Shown: in pieces, positions 26,062-35,800 of the stretch
Position numbering within the stretch: the stretch's first letter is position 1
Layout of the letters: the number at the start of each line of letters is the position of its first letter
Origin: Pseudoalteromonas sp. T1lg88
GTDB lineage: Bacteria > Pseudomonadota > Gammaproteobacteria > Enterobacterales > Alteromonadaceae
Direction of reading: 5' to 3'
Assembly (NCBI RefSeq): GCF_002964765.1
Contig: NZ_PQCF01000001.1
Coordinates: forward strand, 1-64,000
Length of the DNA: 64,000 bases
Position numbers and translations under genes: made by a program
The notes under the pieces: model-generated
Seen by the model: the letters and a program-made list of their open reading frames with translations, nothing else
Told to the model about the DNA's origin: nothing
Databases searched by the model: none

Positions 26062-27318
26062 ATGCACGCCTATAAAGATCAACAATCCATAGCCAATTGC
26101 AACCAAACTCACCTTTGTGACGGCAGCGTTGCCGGCTTGTTTGCCCACCAGCAACAACGTAGTTTACTAAAGCAACAGCTCAGCACCCAAGTTTTACCAA
26201 CACTTACAAAAAAAGAACTCCAAACACTTAACGCCGGCACCGCTGCCACCATTTTGCAAGCACATAAACCAAGCCGCGAGCTGGTTACCCCGCTTTTTAA
26301 TTCGCTTTTTACGGCCTATAACGCCGTTTATCAACACGCCGATATTGCTAAAGCCGAACGCAGCCAACAGTTTATCAGTAAACACGGCCTGGTAATGGCA
26401 CCAGATCACTGTATTCACACCATTAAAGATGGTTTACGGGTGAGCGCCTATATGCGCGCCATAGACAAGGCTATCACCGCCTTATTTGGTGGCGGCCAGG
26501 AAAAAATCTTTATCGCCTATCCCGCCTGCGGCCCCTTTGCTCCTTTATTGTTGCCACTGTTGAGTCACTATCAACGCCAGGGCATAAGCGGCGAGCGGTT
26601 GCGCATCACCCTGATCGATATTCAACCCGGGGCCATCGCCTCACTGCATAAGCTGATCACCGAGTTGGGGCTGCAAGAATACATACAGCAAATGTATTGT
26701 GGTGATGCCTGTGCTTATAACGCCCCTATGCTCTTCGATCTGGTCATTGTCGAGGCCATGCAACATGGCTTTAGTCGGGAAGGACACTTCGCCATTGCCC
26801 ATCATTTTGCTCAGCAGTTAAGTAACAATGGTTACCTCATTCCGCAGCAGGTCGATGTTCACGCCATGCTCAATATAGCCCAGCTTGAGTATGTGGAGCA
26901 GTGGCGCAATGAGGGTCTCAGTGCCCAACAACTCAGTGAAAAATTAAGGGCCATTAGCCAACAACGCACCGAGCTCGGCGTGGTCATGTCGATCACGGCA
27001 CAAAGCCTCAGGGCCATAGCTCCTAGCCAGATTGAACAACAAGCACTGCTTGGTGCCGCTACCTTGGTTCTGCCTCAGCTCGCCGAGCATGCCAATAAAC
27101 AAACCCTGAGTCTGTACACCCAGATCAGCTTGTTCGCCGATGAGCGACTCGGGTTGTATGACTCGGGGATCACCCATCCGCTTCCAGATCTCAGTGTCTG
27201 CATCAACTTTATCCCAAGCGACCCGCAAGCGGATGACACCTTGGCAAATTCTGGCGACACCCTGAGGTTTTACTACAGTTTAAGCGGTCTTCCCGGCTTT
27301 TTGGTCATTAAGGAATAG
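26062..27318 (+). CDS. PRMT-like SAM-dependent methyltransferase domain protein
   Basis: A 418-residue protein with a Rossmann-type core in the middle: strand and motif I at 150-162 (FIAYPACGPFAPL), acidic strand-2 end ITLIDIQP (182-189), then VIVEAMQHGFSREG (228-241) and NGYLIPQQ (256-263). The last two resemble the double-E loop region and post-loop of protein arginine methyltransferases, followed by a beta-rich C-terminal part as in PRMTs. Motif I is atypical, lacking the usual GxGxG, so activity is uncertain. The N-terminal 140 residues are unrecognised. First gene of a five-gene plus-strand block; the next start is 3 bp after its stop. Confidence 0.6.
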   Translation: MHAYKDQQSIANCNQTHLCDGSVAGLFAHQQQRSLLKQQLSTQVLPTLTKKELQTLNAGTAATILQAHKPSRELVTPLFNSLFTAYNAVYQHADIAKAERSQQFISKHGLVMAPDHCIHTIKDGLRVSAYMRAIDKAITALFGGGQEKIFIAYPACGPFAPLLLPLLSHYQRQGISGERLRITLIDIQPGAIASLHKLITELGLQEYIQQMYCGDACAYNAPMLFDLVIVEAMQHGFSREGHFAIAHHFAQQLSNNGYLIPQQVDVHAMLNIAQLEYVEQWRNEGLSAQQLSEKLRAISQQRTELGVVMSITAQSLRAIAPSQIEQQALLGAATLVLPQLAEHANKQTLSLYTQISLFADERLGLYDSGITHPLPDLSVCINFIPSDPQADDTLANSGDTLRFYYSLSGLPGFLVIKE

Positions 27319-27321
27319 GCA

Positions 27322-28290
27322 ATGAAGGAACAACCCAGGACTCTTGTGTATGCCAGCAGCCTGTTTGCCTGGCCCTGTATTGAGGCGCTATTTGCCACTG
27401 AGCAGCTTGTCGGGGTGATCACCCCGGACCCGCAAACATTGGGGCACAGACAAGAGCCCTTGCTGCAGCTGTTGAATCAGCTGCAAGCCAATGGCATTCC
27501 CTTTGAAGTGGTATGCAAGGAGAAGCTGCATTTAATTCCCAGCCACTTACCGCACTTTAACGCCGATCTTGCCCTGTGCCTGGGCTTTAGTCATTTATTA
27601 CCGCAACCGGTCCTCGAACACTACAGGTTAGGAATTTATAACTGCCATGCGTCTCCATTGCCCGCTTACGGGGGAAGGGACCCCATCTATTGGCAGCTGC
27701 GCAACCAAGAAACATACAGTGCCCTGACCTGGCATGTCATGAATGAGCACTTCGATAGTGGCGACATTCTGCTGCAGCTGCCGCTGCCCCTTGGCGGTCA
27801 AGATACTTATGCCAGTTTGGTTCAGCGCTTCGCTTATCTGGCTCTTAGCAGCCTGGAACAGCTTTTTCACCAGCTCACAACCGCTACAGTCGCACTGCCG
27901 CCAAAGGGACAAAAAGCAGACCAAACAAGTGCTGCGCCGGAATTTATCACACTGGATTTTAATGCCCTCACCGGGGCGCAAATTGAGGCGCTCACACGCG
28001 CTCATAACGGTCACTATGGCCGGGTGCTGCTCAATATTAAAGGTATGGCGGTTGAGCTTATTCAAGTCAGCCTGGCCGATTACCCGGGCTATGGCACGGC
28101 ACCGGGCACCATAGTGATGATTTCCTCGACGCAGGGGCTGGTCGTCAATACGCAGGATGGTTGTATTCGCCTGGATATTGTCGCCTGCGAATTAGGCGTT
28201 ATGAGCGCCGAACGTTTAGCACAATTAATTTACCTCGATGCCGGTGAGCAGCTGCAACGCCCACCGCACCCATTACAACAGCAAGTATAA
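27322..28290 (+). CDS. Formyltransferase-family protein
   Basis: A 322-residue protein with the N-terminal formyl_trans fold. The catalytic triad is intact: Asn107 and His109 in NCHASPLPAYGG and Asp148 in FDSGDIL, equivalent to N106/H108/D144 of methionyl-tRNA formyltransferase. A C-terminal OB-like region (GRVLLNIKGMAVEL) follows. Transfer of a formyl group from 10-formyl-tetrahydrofolate is therefore expected. The acceptor is unknown: the location in a surface-protein block points to a sugar, amino acid or peptide amine more than to tRNA. It follows the PRMT-like gene by 3 bp. Confidence 0.75.
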   Translation: MKEQPRTLVYASSLFAWPCIEALFATEQLVGVITPDPQTLGHRQEPLLQLLNQLQANGIPFEVVCKEKLHLIPSHLPHFNADLALCLGFSHLLPQPVLEHYRLGIYNCHASPLPAYGGRDPIYWQLRNQETYSALTWHVMNEHFDSGDILLQLPLPLGGQDTYASLVQRFAYLALSSLEQLFHQLTTATVALPPKGQKADQTSAAPEFITLDFNALTGAQIEALTRAHNGHYGRVLLNIKGMAVELIQVSLADYPGYGTAPGTIVMISSTQGLVVNTQDGCIRLDIVACELGVMSAERLAQLIYLDAGEQLQRPPHPLQQQV

Positions 28291-28300
28291 GGACAACTAC

Positions 28301-28894
28301 ATGGACCCCTTTATCGCTCAAATTCAGCCCTTTGGTTTTAACTTTGCACCAAGAAACTGGGCCACCTGTGATGGGCAATTGCTGCCTATCACCGAGTACA
28401 CTGCGCTCTTCTCGTTAGTAGGCACCAACTTTGGCGGTGACGGTCGCACTAACTTTGCGCTGCCCGATTTGCGTGGCAGAACAGCGGTGAGCCAAGGCTC
28501 AGGACCGGGCCTTACGCCTTGGACCATGGGCCAAAAACGCGGTGCGGAAACACATATCTTATCGGTGAACGAGCTTCCAGCTCATACCGCCGAGGCTAAC
28601 CTTAACGGCGTAACGGGAACCCTGAGCGCCACTACGGATGGCGGCACCACGGAAACGCCGCAAGCTGGCTATGTACTTGCAACGACCGTAGCCGGCGATA
28701 GCCGCAGTGATACCCCGGAAAAAATCTATGCCCCCAGCAACAGCGCCACCGAGGTCGCACTAGGGGGTGTCACCCTCAGCGGCACCGCCCCGGTACAGAG
28801 CCCGGGCAATAGCCAGGCCTTTAATATCAGCCAACCCAGCCTGGGGGTTAATTACTCCATGGCGTTAGAGGGCATTTATCCATCCAGAAGCTAG
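28301..28894 (+). CDS. Phage tail collar domain protein (MdpB-like)
   Basis: A 197-residue protein starting MDPFIAQIQPFGFNFAP with AAGGA upstream; a longer frame from 28238 overlaps the previous gene and is not favoured. The N-terminal 95 residues are a tail-collar domain: WATCDGQLLPI, LFSLVGTNFGGDGRTNFALPDLRGR, then GAETHILSVNELPAHTAE. The C-terminal half is Gly/Thr/Ser-rich. Such proteins form part of phage tails, but stand-alone bacterial versions (microcystin-dependent protein family) are common and of unknown role. No phage gene is nearby. It has no signal peptide. Confidence 0.85.
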   Translation: MDPFIAQIQPFGFNFAPRNWATCDGQLLPITEYTALFSLVGTNFGGDGRTNFALPDLRGRTAVSQGSGPGLTPWTMGQKRGAETHILSVNELPAHTAEANLNGVTGTLSATTDGGTTETPQAGYVLATTVAGDSRSDTPEKIYAPSNSATEVALGGVTLSGTAPVQSPGNSQAFNISQPSLGVNYSMALEGIYPSRS

Positions 28895-28920
28895 ACTGTT
28901 TTATCAACAGGAAGTAACTC

Positions 28921-28947
28921 GGTGGCGTCAAAAGGCGCCACCCTTTT
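28921..28947 (+). terminator. Possible internal terminator or attenuator
   Basis: GGTGGCG (28921-28927) pairs with CGCCACC (28936-28942) over an 8-nt loop and is followed by CTTTTG. It sits in the 80-bp gap between the collar gene and the sulfotransferase gene. The short T-run suggests partial termination, which would make the collar protein more abundant than the products downstream. Confidence 0.5.
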
Positions 28948-28974
28948 GCGTTTATAAAGGTAGGAACAACAACA

Positions 28975-29820
28975 ATGACGCAGTATCATTTTATTTCAGG
29001 CTTGCCCCGCTCTGGCTCCACACTGTTGGCCGGTTTATTAAGACAAAACCCCGCCTATCATGCCGCCATGAGTAGCCCGGTGGCCCCACTGATGGCCGGG
29101 TGTTTAGAGCAAATCGGTGCCGGCAGTGAGTTCGCCCCTTTTTTTAGCGAGCAAAAACGCCGCGCCCTGTGCCAAAGCCTGGTGAATAGTTACTACAGCG
29201 AACACGCCGATAAGCAGGTGATCTTCGATACCAATCGTATCTGGACGGCACGTATGCATCAGCTGGTAGAGCTGTTTGACGATTTTAAGGTGATCTGCTG
29301 TGTTCGCAACCCTGCCTGGGTGATGGACAGCTTTGAGTGCATCTATCGTAAAAACCCCTTTGACTACAGTCGCATGTATTCCCCGCAAAGCCGGCAAACC
29401 GTATATACCCGCTGCGAGTCCATGGCCCATCATCAGGGGGTGTTCGGCAGTGCCTGGACGGCCTTGAAAGAAGCCTACTATGGCGAATATTCGCAGCGCT
29501 TATTGCTAGTGGATTACGACTTACTTACCCAGCATCCGGCGCGCACCATGGAGCTGCTCTACCAGTTTTTAGACTTGCCTACGTTCGACCACGACTTTAA
29601 TCATGTGGAATATGAAGAGGGTGAATTCGATAGCAATATTGGCGTCAAAGGCCTGCATACGGTCAAAAAAGAAGTCAAATTCACCCCAAGGCGCAGCATT
29701 TTGCCACCCGAGTTATTCAACAAATACAGTGACATGGCATTTTGGCAAGACACATCGGGCACACAAGCCAGCCTGATCTGCGCCACAGCCCCCCAAGGAG
29801 ACACCTATGCATCATTTTAA
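28975..29820 (+). CDS. Sulfotransferase-family protein
   Basis: A 281-residue protein with the PAPS-binding signatures of sulfotransferases. The 5'-phosphosulfate loop is HFISGLPRSGSTLLAGLL (residues 5-22) and the 3'-phosphate motif lies in VICCVRNPAWVMDSFE (about 109-124). It would transfer sulfate from PAPS to a hydroxyl or amine. The acceptor is not known; the adjacent secreted giant protein or a glycan are candidates by position only. The last 14 bp overlap the start of the DUF4347 gene, so the two are translationally coupled. Confidence 0.8.
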   Translation: MTQYHFISGLPRSGSTLLAGLLRQNPAYHAAMSSPVAPLMAGCLEQIGAGSEFAPFFSEQKRRALCQSLVNSYYSEHADKQVIFDTNRIWTARMHQLVELFDDFKVICCVRNPAWVMDSFECIYRKNPFDYSRMYSPQSRQTVYTRCESMAHHQGVFGSAWTALKEAYYGEYSQRLLLVDYDLLTQHPARTMELLYQFLDLPTFDHDFNHVEYEEGEFDSNIGVKGLHTVKKEVKFTPRRSILPPELFNKYSDMAFWQDTSGTQASLICATAPQGDTYASF

Positions 29821-32773
29821 ACTCAATAAGGCCGCCGCCTTGCTGATGCCCTTGGGCCTGAGCGCACTCCCCACCTTAGCCGGGGCCTACGGCGGTTATA
29901 TTCGTACGCAACAACAGCGGCACACGCCACTGGCATCACACACGCTGGGCCAGGAGAGGCACAGGACCTTTGATGCCAGCAAGATGCCAAGCAACAAAAA
30001 GCCGCTGCCACCGGCAGATTTAAGCCTGATGCAAGGCACAATAACCGCCTCCCCCACTGCCCTGCCAAACCACGCTGGAATCGAGTTAAAAGCAGGACAG
30101 CTCAGCCAGGAAGTAATGATCATAGATGCCTCACTGCCTGATAAGTCCACTTTTTACAAGGCCCTAAAACCGGGCATAGAGGTGATAGAAATTGATGATC
30201 AGACGCCGATATTTGCCCAGCTTAATAGCAAGCTGGCTGCTTATAAAAGCCTCGATGCCTTACATTGGGTAAGCCATGGCTCACAGGGAAAAATTCATGT
30301 TGGCCAACAACAAATCAGTGCCACCAGCCTCAATGATTATGTGGCCGATATCAAACGCCTAGGTACTAAACTGAGCGCCGGCGCCGACATTCGTTTTTAT
30401 AACTGTAATCTGGCCCAAGGCGAACAAGGTATTGAGTTTATAGAACTCCTCAGCGCCCATACCGGTGCCGACATCGCAGCATCAAATGACCTAACCGGAG
30501 CCAGCGATAAGGGTGGCGACTGGCAGTTGGAAATCGTTCAGGGCGATATCGACAGTGAATCGCCGTTTGATGCCCTGACTCTGCAGGATTTTAGTGATGT
30601 GCTGGCAACCTATGTTGCCGATGACTTTTGCCCCGATGAGCTACCAACCAATGGGGAATGCGGCACAACAGAAACCTCAGCCAATGGTAACTTAGTAGCA
30701 AGCGGGCCAAGCGGTACTTATATTCATCAATACAGCACGACCCAGTCTCTTTATACGTTAAGCTACCCTGCTCCCCCTACGGCTACAGGGCACATAGAGT
30801 TTACAAAATCAGCTAGTTACACAAATTTTAATCTAAATTCCCTAAAGTTAGATGTTTATAACTCTTGCCGTATTGAAGTGACAAATAACTCAGGTAGTAC
30901 TATTTACGCCAGCACGGAATTCACTACCGGGCAACACACCCTCACTTTGGGAGGAAATACTACAAACATCTCCTCATTTAGAGTAACCGGAACTAACTGC
31001 GTACCAAACTCAACTTCTTTTGGCGTAATAGAATTCAATACCACGCCTTACAATAGCGCGCCAAGCATCGCCAACCTAAATGGCGATAGCCTCAATACTT
31101 ACCCCGGCAGTGCGACACTCCTAGACCAAGGCAGCAATGCTACGGTCAGCGACGCTGACAGCTCGGATTTTAGTGGCGGTAACCTCAGTGCCACCATTAC
31201 CTCAGGAGAAGATGCCGCCGAGGATCTGCTCAGTGTCGATACCTCGGGCGCAGTATCCCTGTCGGGCCCCACGGCCGGCAGTAATCTGTCGGTGTCGGGG
31301 ACAGTGATCGGCACGCTCGCGAATAATATCGCCGCCGGCAACGACTTTACCGCCAACTTCAACGCCAACGCCACCCCAGCCAGAGTACAAACCCTGTTAC
31401 GGGCCCTCAACTATGAAAATACCGACTCAGTCAGCCCCACCACGGGAGCTCGAAATGTACGTGTGACGATCAACGACGGCGATGGTGGCACCTCGGCGAA
31501 CCAGGATATAACCGTCACCGTGTTAGCGGCTAACAGCGATGGTAATTTAAGCGCCGCGGATGGCGTAATTGAACCGGTCGCTCTGTCCACCACGGTCGAT
31601 ACCAGCGGCGAAGCGGTTAACCTCTTCGATTTCACCTTAAGCGATGGCGGCGGTGGCGATAATCTGGCCATGGCTGTGTCGGCTATCCGGGTGCAGGTCG
31701 CTGGCACCTCCAGCGACCCTGAACGTGATAAAGTGACCTGGCGATTAAGTGGGCCTGACGCGAATAACGTCACTGGTGTGTACAATGCCCTCGCTGACGT
31801 GATCACATTTTCCGGGTTGAATATATCAATTGCCGATGGCGACAATGAAACCTACACCATCAACGGTTATTTCAATAACAATACGAACCTGACTGAAAAA
31901 CATGCCTACCTGCTGAGCATTGATGGCGATACCGATGTCACCTTAGGTGCAGGTACACGCATGGGGGCCACCAGCCTAATCAACAATGGTACCGGGTCAC
32001 CCATAGAGGTCTTGGCCACCCAGCTGCGCTTTAGCACTCAGCCGGCGGGCAGTGTCTCGGGCAGTGCGCTTATGACACAGCCCGTTGTGACAGCCTCCGA
32101 CGCATTTGGCAATACGGATACCGACTTTAGTGAAACCATTACCCTGAGCGAAGGCTCGGCCGGTGTGCTCACTAACGCCAGCGCCAGCGCCAGCAGTGGT
32201 ATCGCCACCTTCAGCGGCCTGACCTATACCGCCACCGCCGACCAACAAGCCTTTACGTTAACGGCCAATGACCAAGACGGCGTTGGCAGTGACCTACCCA
32301 GTGTCAACGCCAATGCCGTTATTGCCGATGTGGTGGCCACTAAACTGGTGTTTAGCACCGAGCCCGCCCCCACCTCGATACCCGCATGGCAAAGCACCAG
32401 CTTTACCACTGTGCCCGTAGTCCAGGCGGTGGATGCAATTAACGTGGTGGATCAGGGCTATAGCACCAGTATCACGCTCGCCGAGGTCAATGGCCCAGGC
32501 ACCGCCATAATGACGGCAACTGGCGACATTGATGGTAATGCCAGCACGGTTTCCATCACCCCGAGCTCAGGGTCGGCCACCTTCACCAACTTGCAATTAA
32601 CCTACAGCCCCGCCGGAGCGGATTCGGAAGTCTTTAACCTGCAGGCTTCATCGGGCGGCTTGGCCACTGCCAACAGCACCGCGCTCACCGCCTTGGATAC
32701 CATACCGCCGCGAGTCACCGGTATTACACTGGTTGGTACTCCCCCGGCTAATGCCACGCAATCAGCTACCTAG
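29807..32773 (+). CDS. Secreted DUF4347 protein, N-terminal part (frameshifted)
   Basis: 988 residues before a frameshift stop. Start ATG has AAGGAGA upstream. A signal peptide (AAALLMPLGLSALPTLAGA) is followed by a DUF4347 domain (about 100-265), a caspase/gingipain-type fold. The expected catalytic pair is visible: His157 in HWVSHGSQG and Cys200 in IRFYNCNLAQGEQG. Then come a beta-rich domain with short Cys spacing and several repeats typical of bacterial adhesins, including two related RFSTQP/VFSTEP-type Ig-like units. The frame ends at TAG 32771-32773 inside a repeat that continues in the neighbouring frame (to 36345). Intact, the product would be about 2,180 residues. Confidence 0.8.
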   Translation: MHHFKLNKAAALLMPLGLSALPTLAGAYGGYIRTQQQRHTPLASHTLGQERHRTFDASKMPSNKKPLPPADLSLMQGTITASPTALPNHAGIELKAGQLSQEVMIIDASLPDKSTFYKALKPGIEVIEIDDQTPIFAQLNSKLAAYKSLDALHWVSHGSQGKIHVGQQQISATSLNDYVADIKRLGTKLSAGADIRFYNCNLAQGEQGIEFIELLSAHTGADIAASNDLTGASDKGGDWQLEIVQGDIDSESPFDALTLQDFSDVLATYVADDFCPDELPTNGECGTTETSANGNLVASGPSGTYIHQYSTTQSLYTLSYPAPPTATGHIEFTKSASYTNFNLNSLKLDVYNSCRIEVTNNSGSTIYASTEFTTGQHTLTLGGNTTNISSFRVTGTNCVPNSTSFGVIEFNTTPYNSAPSIANLNGDSLNTYPGSATLLDQGSNATVSDADSSDFSGGNLSATITSGEDAAEDLLSVDTSGAVSLSGPTAGSNLSVSGTVIGTLANNIAAGNDFTANFNANATPARVQTLLRALNYENTDSVSPTTGARNVRVTINDGDGGTSANQDITVTVLAANSDGNLSAADGVIEPVALSTTVDTSGEAVNLFDFTLSDGGGGDNLAMAVSAIRVQVAGTSSDPERDKVTWRLSGPDANNVTGVYNALADVITFSGLNISIADGDNETYTINGYFNNNTNLTEKHAYLLSIDGDTDVTLGAGTRMGATSLINNGTGSPIEVLATQLRFSTQPAGSVSGSALMTQPVVTASDAFGNTDTDFSETITLSEGSAGVLTNASASASSGIATFSGLTYTATADQQAFTLTANDQDGVGSDLPSVNANAVIADVVATKLVFSTEPAPTSIPAWQSTSFTTVPVVQAVDAINVVDQGYSTSITLAEVNGPGTAIMTATGDIDGNASTVSITPSSGSATFTNLQLTYSPAGADSEVFNLQASSGGLATANSTALTALDTIPPRVTGITLVGTPPANATQSAT

Positions 32774-32859
32774 TAAGCTTTGACAGTCAAGTCCAAAATA
32801 TTTCCAGCGATGATTTCGCCCTGACCACCCTCAGTGGCGATGCCAGCGGCACCCTAGCC

Positions 32860-35800
32860 ATGGTGTCGGCATCCAGTGGCAGCAGCGTTACGGTTACGGT
32901 CAACAATATGGCGGGCAGTGGCACTTTACGCTTGGACCTGAAGGCGAATACGGATATTACCGACGCCCTGGGCAATGGGAATGGCAACAACGGTTATACC
33001 CCGGCCTTTACCGGGGGCGAGACGTATCAGCTTGATTTAGCAGGGCCCGTCATCAATACCCTGAGTATCGCCGATACGGCGCATAAGGTCGGTGATACGG
33101 TCAGTGTCAGTATTAACGCCTCCGAACCGGGCGCCAGCCTGGTTTTGGGTACGGTGAACGGCTATGCCTTAAACGGCTTTAGCGATTTAGGCGGTGGTAA
33201 CTACAGTGCCGAGTTTACTATTGATGATGGCGGCCAGAATATTGCCGCAAGCGCCGATGTGCCGGTGAACCTGGTGCTGGCCGATGGCTTAAATAACCAA
33301 AGCAGCTATACAGCCCCAATCAGCCAGGCGAACGATGCCATTTATGCCAACCTACCAGCCATTAGCCTAAGCAGTGACACCAGCAGCATAGACGAAGCCG
33401 GCGGCTCGGCGCAGCTCACCGCCAGCATAGGTAATAGCCTGAATAATCAATGGCCGGAAAATATCCTCGTCACCTTAAGTTACAGCGGCACCGCCGCGGT
33501 GGACACGGATTACAGTCGCTCGCCGAGTATTACCATTGGCGCTTTAACAAGCTCGGCGGGCATAGCCATTACCGCCATTGATGACGCTCTTACCGAAGAC
33601 GAAGAAACCATTATTGTCGATATCACTTCCCTCAGTGGCGGGGCTATCGAGGACGCAACGCAACAAGTCATTATTAGCATCAAGGATGATGAGAACCTGG
33701 CACCTGTTATCAATACCACCAGCCTGAGCACAGAGGAAGATACGACGCTCACGGCCGAGCTGGATATTAGTGACGAAACCCCGCAAGCCGTGGAATTAAG
33801 CGTCAGTGTCGAGCCGGCACATGGTCAGGTCACTATAAACGGCATCACACTGAGCTATACGCCGGATGCCAATTTTAATGGCCAGGACAGTGTCACTCTG
33901 ATCGCCAGTGACGGTAGCTTGCAAAGCCAGCCAACCAGCATAATGATCACAGTCAGCGGCGAAAACGATGCGCCCGTGGCGGAAGATGATGTTATTACCT
34001 TGGCCCGTGCCGACTCGGGGAGCTATTTCCTCGACGTTCTAGCCAATGACAGCGACCCAGATGCCGACGATCAACTGACCATCACCTCCGCTAACGCCGA
34101 GCTAGGCGGGGTCAGCATCAATGATAATGGCCTGATGTATACCCCCATAGCCGGGCTTAATGAAACCGTGGCACTAAACTATCGCGTGGTCGACAAAGCC
34201 GGAGCTGCAGACAGTGCCACGGTGCACTTTACCCTCTCGGGAGAGCTTCCCGCAGGTACGCCGCAACTGACGGTGCCTGCCGATGTGGAAGCAAATGCTA
34301 CGGGGCTCTATACCAAGGTGAATTTAGGTATCGCCACGGCACAAGACAGCGCTGGGCAGTCAATTCCAGTTCAGTTGCTTGATAACCCTGTGTACTTCAC
34401 CTCGGGTGAGCACAAGGTCTATTGGCAAGCCACGGATGATGAGGGCCGCAGCGCACTTGCAGCTCAGCATGTCCGCGTCCATCCGCAGATCAGTTTCGCT
34501 GCCGACAGTACTGCCAGTGAAGGCGGCAGTCATAAGGTTCATGCCTACCTGAGCGGCTCTGCGCCCAGTTACCCCTTGGTGGTGCCCTACAGTGTCGGCG
34601 GTAGCAGTGACAACAGCGACCACTCCCTGGTCGACGGCGAGCTGGTATTTCATTCCGAGCACAGCACCCTGAGCATGGATATTTACGATGACAACTTGGA
34701 TGAAGGCGACGAAACCATACTTATCTCCCTCTCGGAGCAAAGTAACCTTGGCGAGCGCGGTGAACACAAGGTCACCATCAGCGAAGCCAATCTTGCCCCC
34801 GCGGTTAACATTAAGGTACAGCAAGGACAGCAAGTCCGCACCTTGTATCGCCTGGATGAGGACATTCGGTTACATGCCCAGGTGACGGATGCCAATCATG
34901 GCGATAGCCACACCTACTCCTGGCAACTGGAGCCGACCCTGACTCTCAGCGATGCCCACAGTGCCGATGCGACCCTGGCCGCCGACACCCTTGTCGAGGG
35001 GGTGTATAAGGTCACAGTGACGGTCAGTGACAATGGCACTCCGGCATTGAGCACCACAGTACAGGGGCAATTGGATATTCGCGCCACCTTGCCGCCGCTT
35101 GATAACGGCGACAGCGACGGTGACTTACTGCCGGATCAGGAGGAAGGTTTTATCGATCAGGATGGCGATGGCGTCAGCGACCACCTGGATGCCCTGCGCC
35201 CATGCCATCTAATGGCGGCGGTGGCGGGTCAGGAGCAAGACTTTATCCTCGCCAGTGAGCCGGGAACCTGCCTGCACAGCAGTCCCTATGCCGACAGTGC
35301 CCAGGCCGGTGCTCAGTTAAACCCTGAAGCTCTCAGCCCGGATCCAGACAAGCGCCATGTCGGCACCCTCTATGGCGTGGTGGTGTCGGCATTAGCGACT
35401 CAGGGCAGCAGCGTCAATCTCGTGTTGCCCCAGCATCAGCCGCTGCCGGGCAATGCCCAGTACCGCAAGTTCGTTTCCTCACAATGGCGGGACTTACATC
35501 TCGATGAGGGTAATGCGGTGGCCTCGGCCTTAGGAAGCCGCGGCTATTGTCCGGCGCCGGGCAGCAAGCAATGGCAAAGCGGACTGAATATTGGCCACTG
35601 GTGCGTGCAACTCACTCTTGAAGATGGGGGCGCCAACGACGGTGACGGCATGGTTAACGGCTATATAGACGACCCCGGAGTGATAGCCCTGAGCGTGTCG
35701 GGCAACCAGGCGCCGATAGCCAATGATGATGTCTATCGGGTGCCAAAAAACAGCGATACCTCATTGGATGTGCTCAGTAACGACACCGATGCCGATGGCG

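Noticed and set aside
28301-28894. Prophage or tailocin remnant
   Set aside because: Only the collar-domain gene is phage-like. No capsid, tail tube, baseplate, lysis or integrase gene lies nearby.
32730-32775. Programmed -1 ribosomal frameshift in the adhesin gene
   Set aside because: The overlap of the two frames (32752-32773) has no X-XXY-YYZ slippery site. The CCCCC run at 32741-32745 lies before a stop codon in the target frame (32749-32751), so slippage there would not work.
34360-34833. 157-codon open frame antisense to the adhesin-like gene
   Set aside because: No recognisable protein; GC-rich repeat genes routinely leave such shadows.
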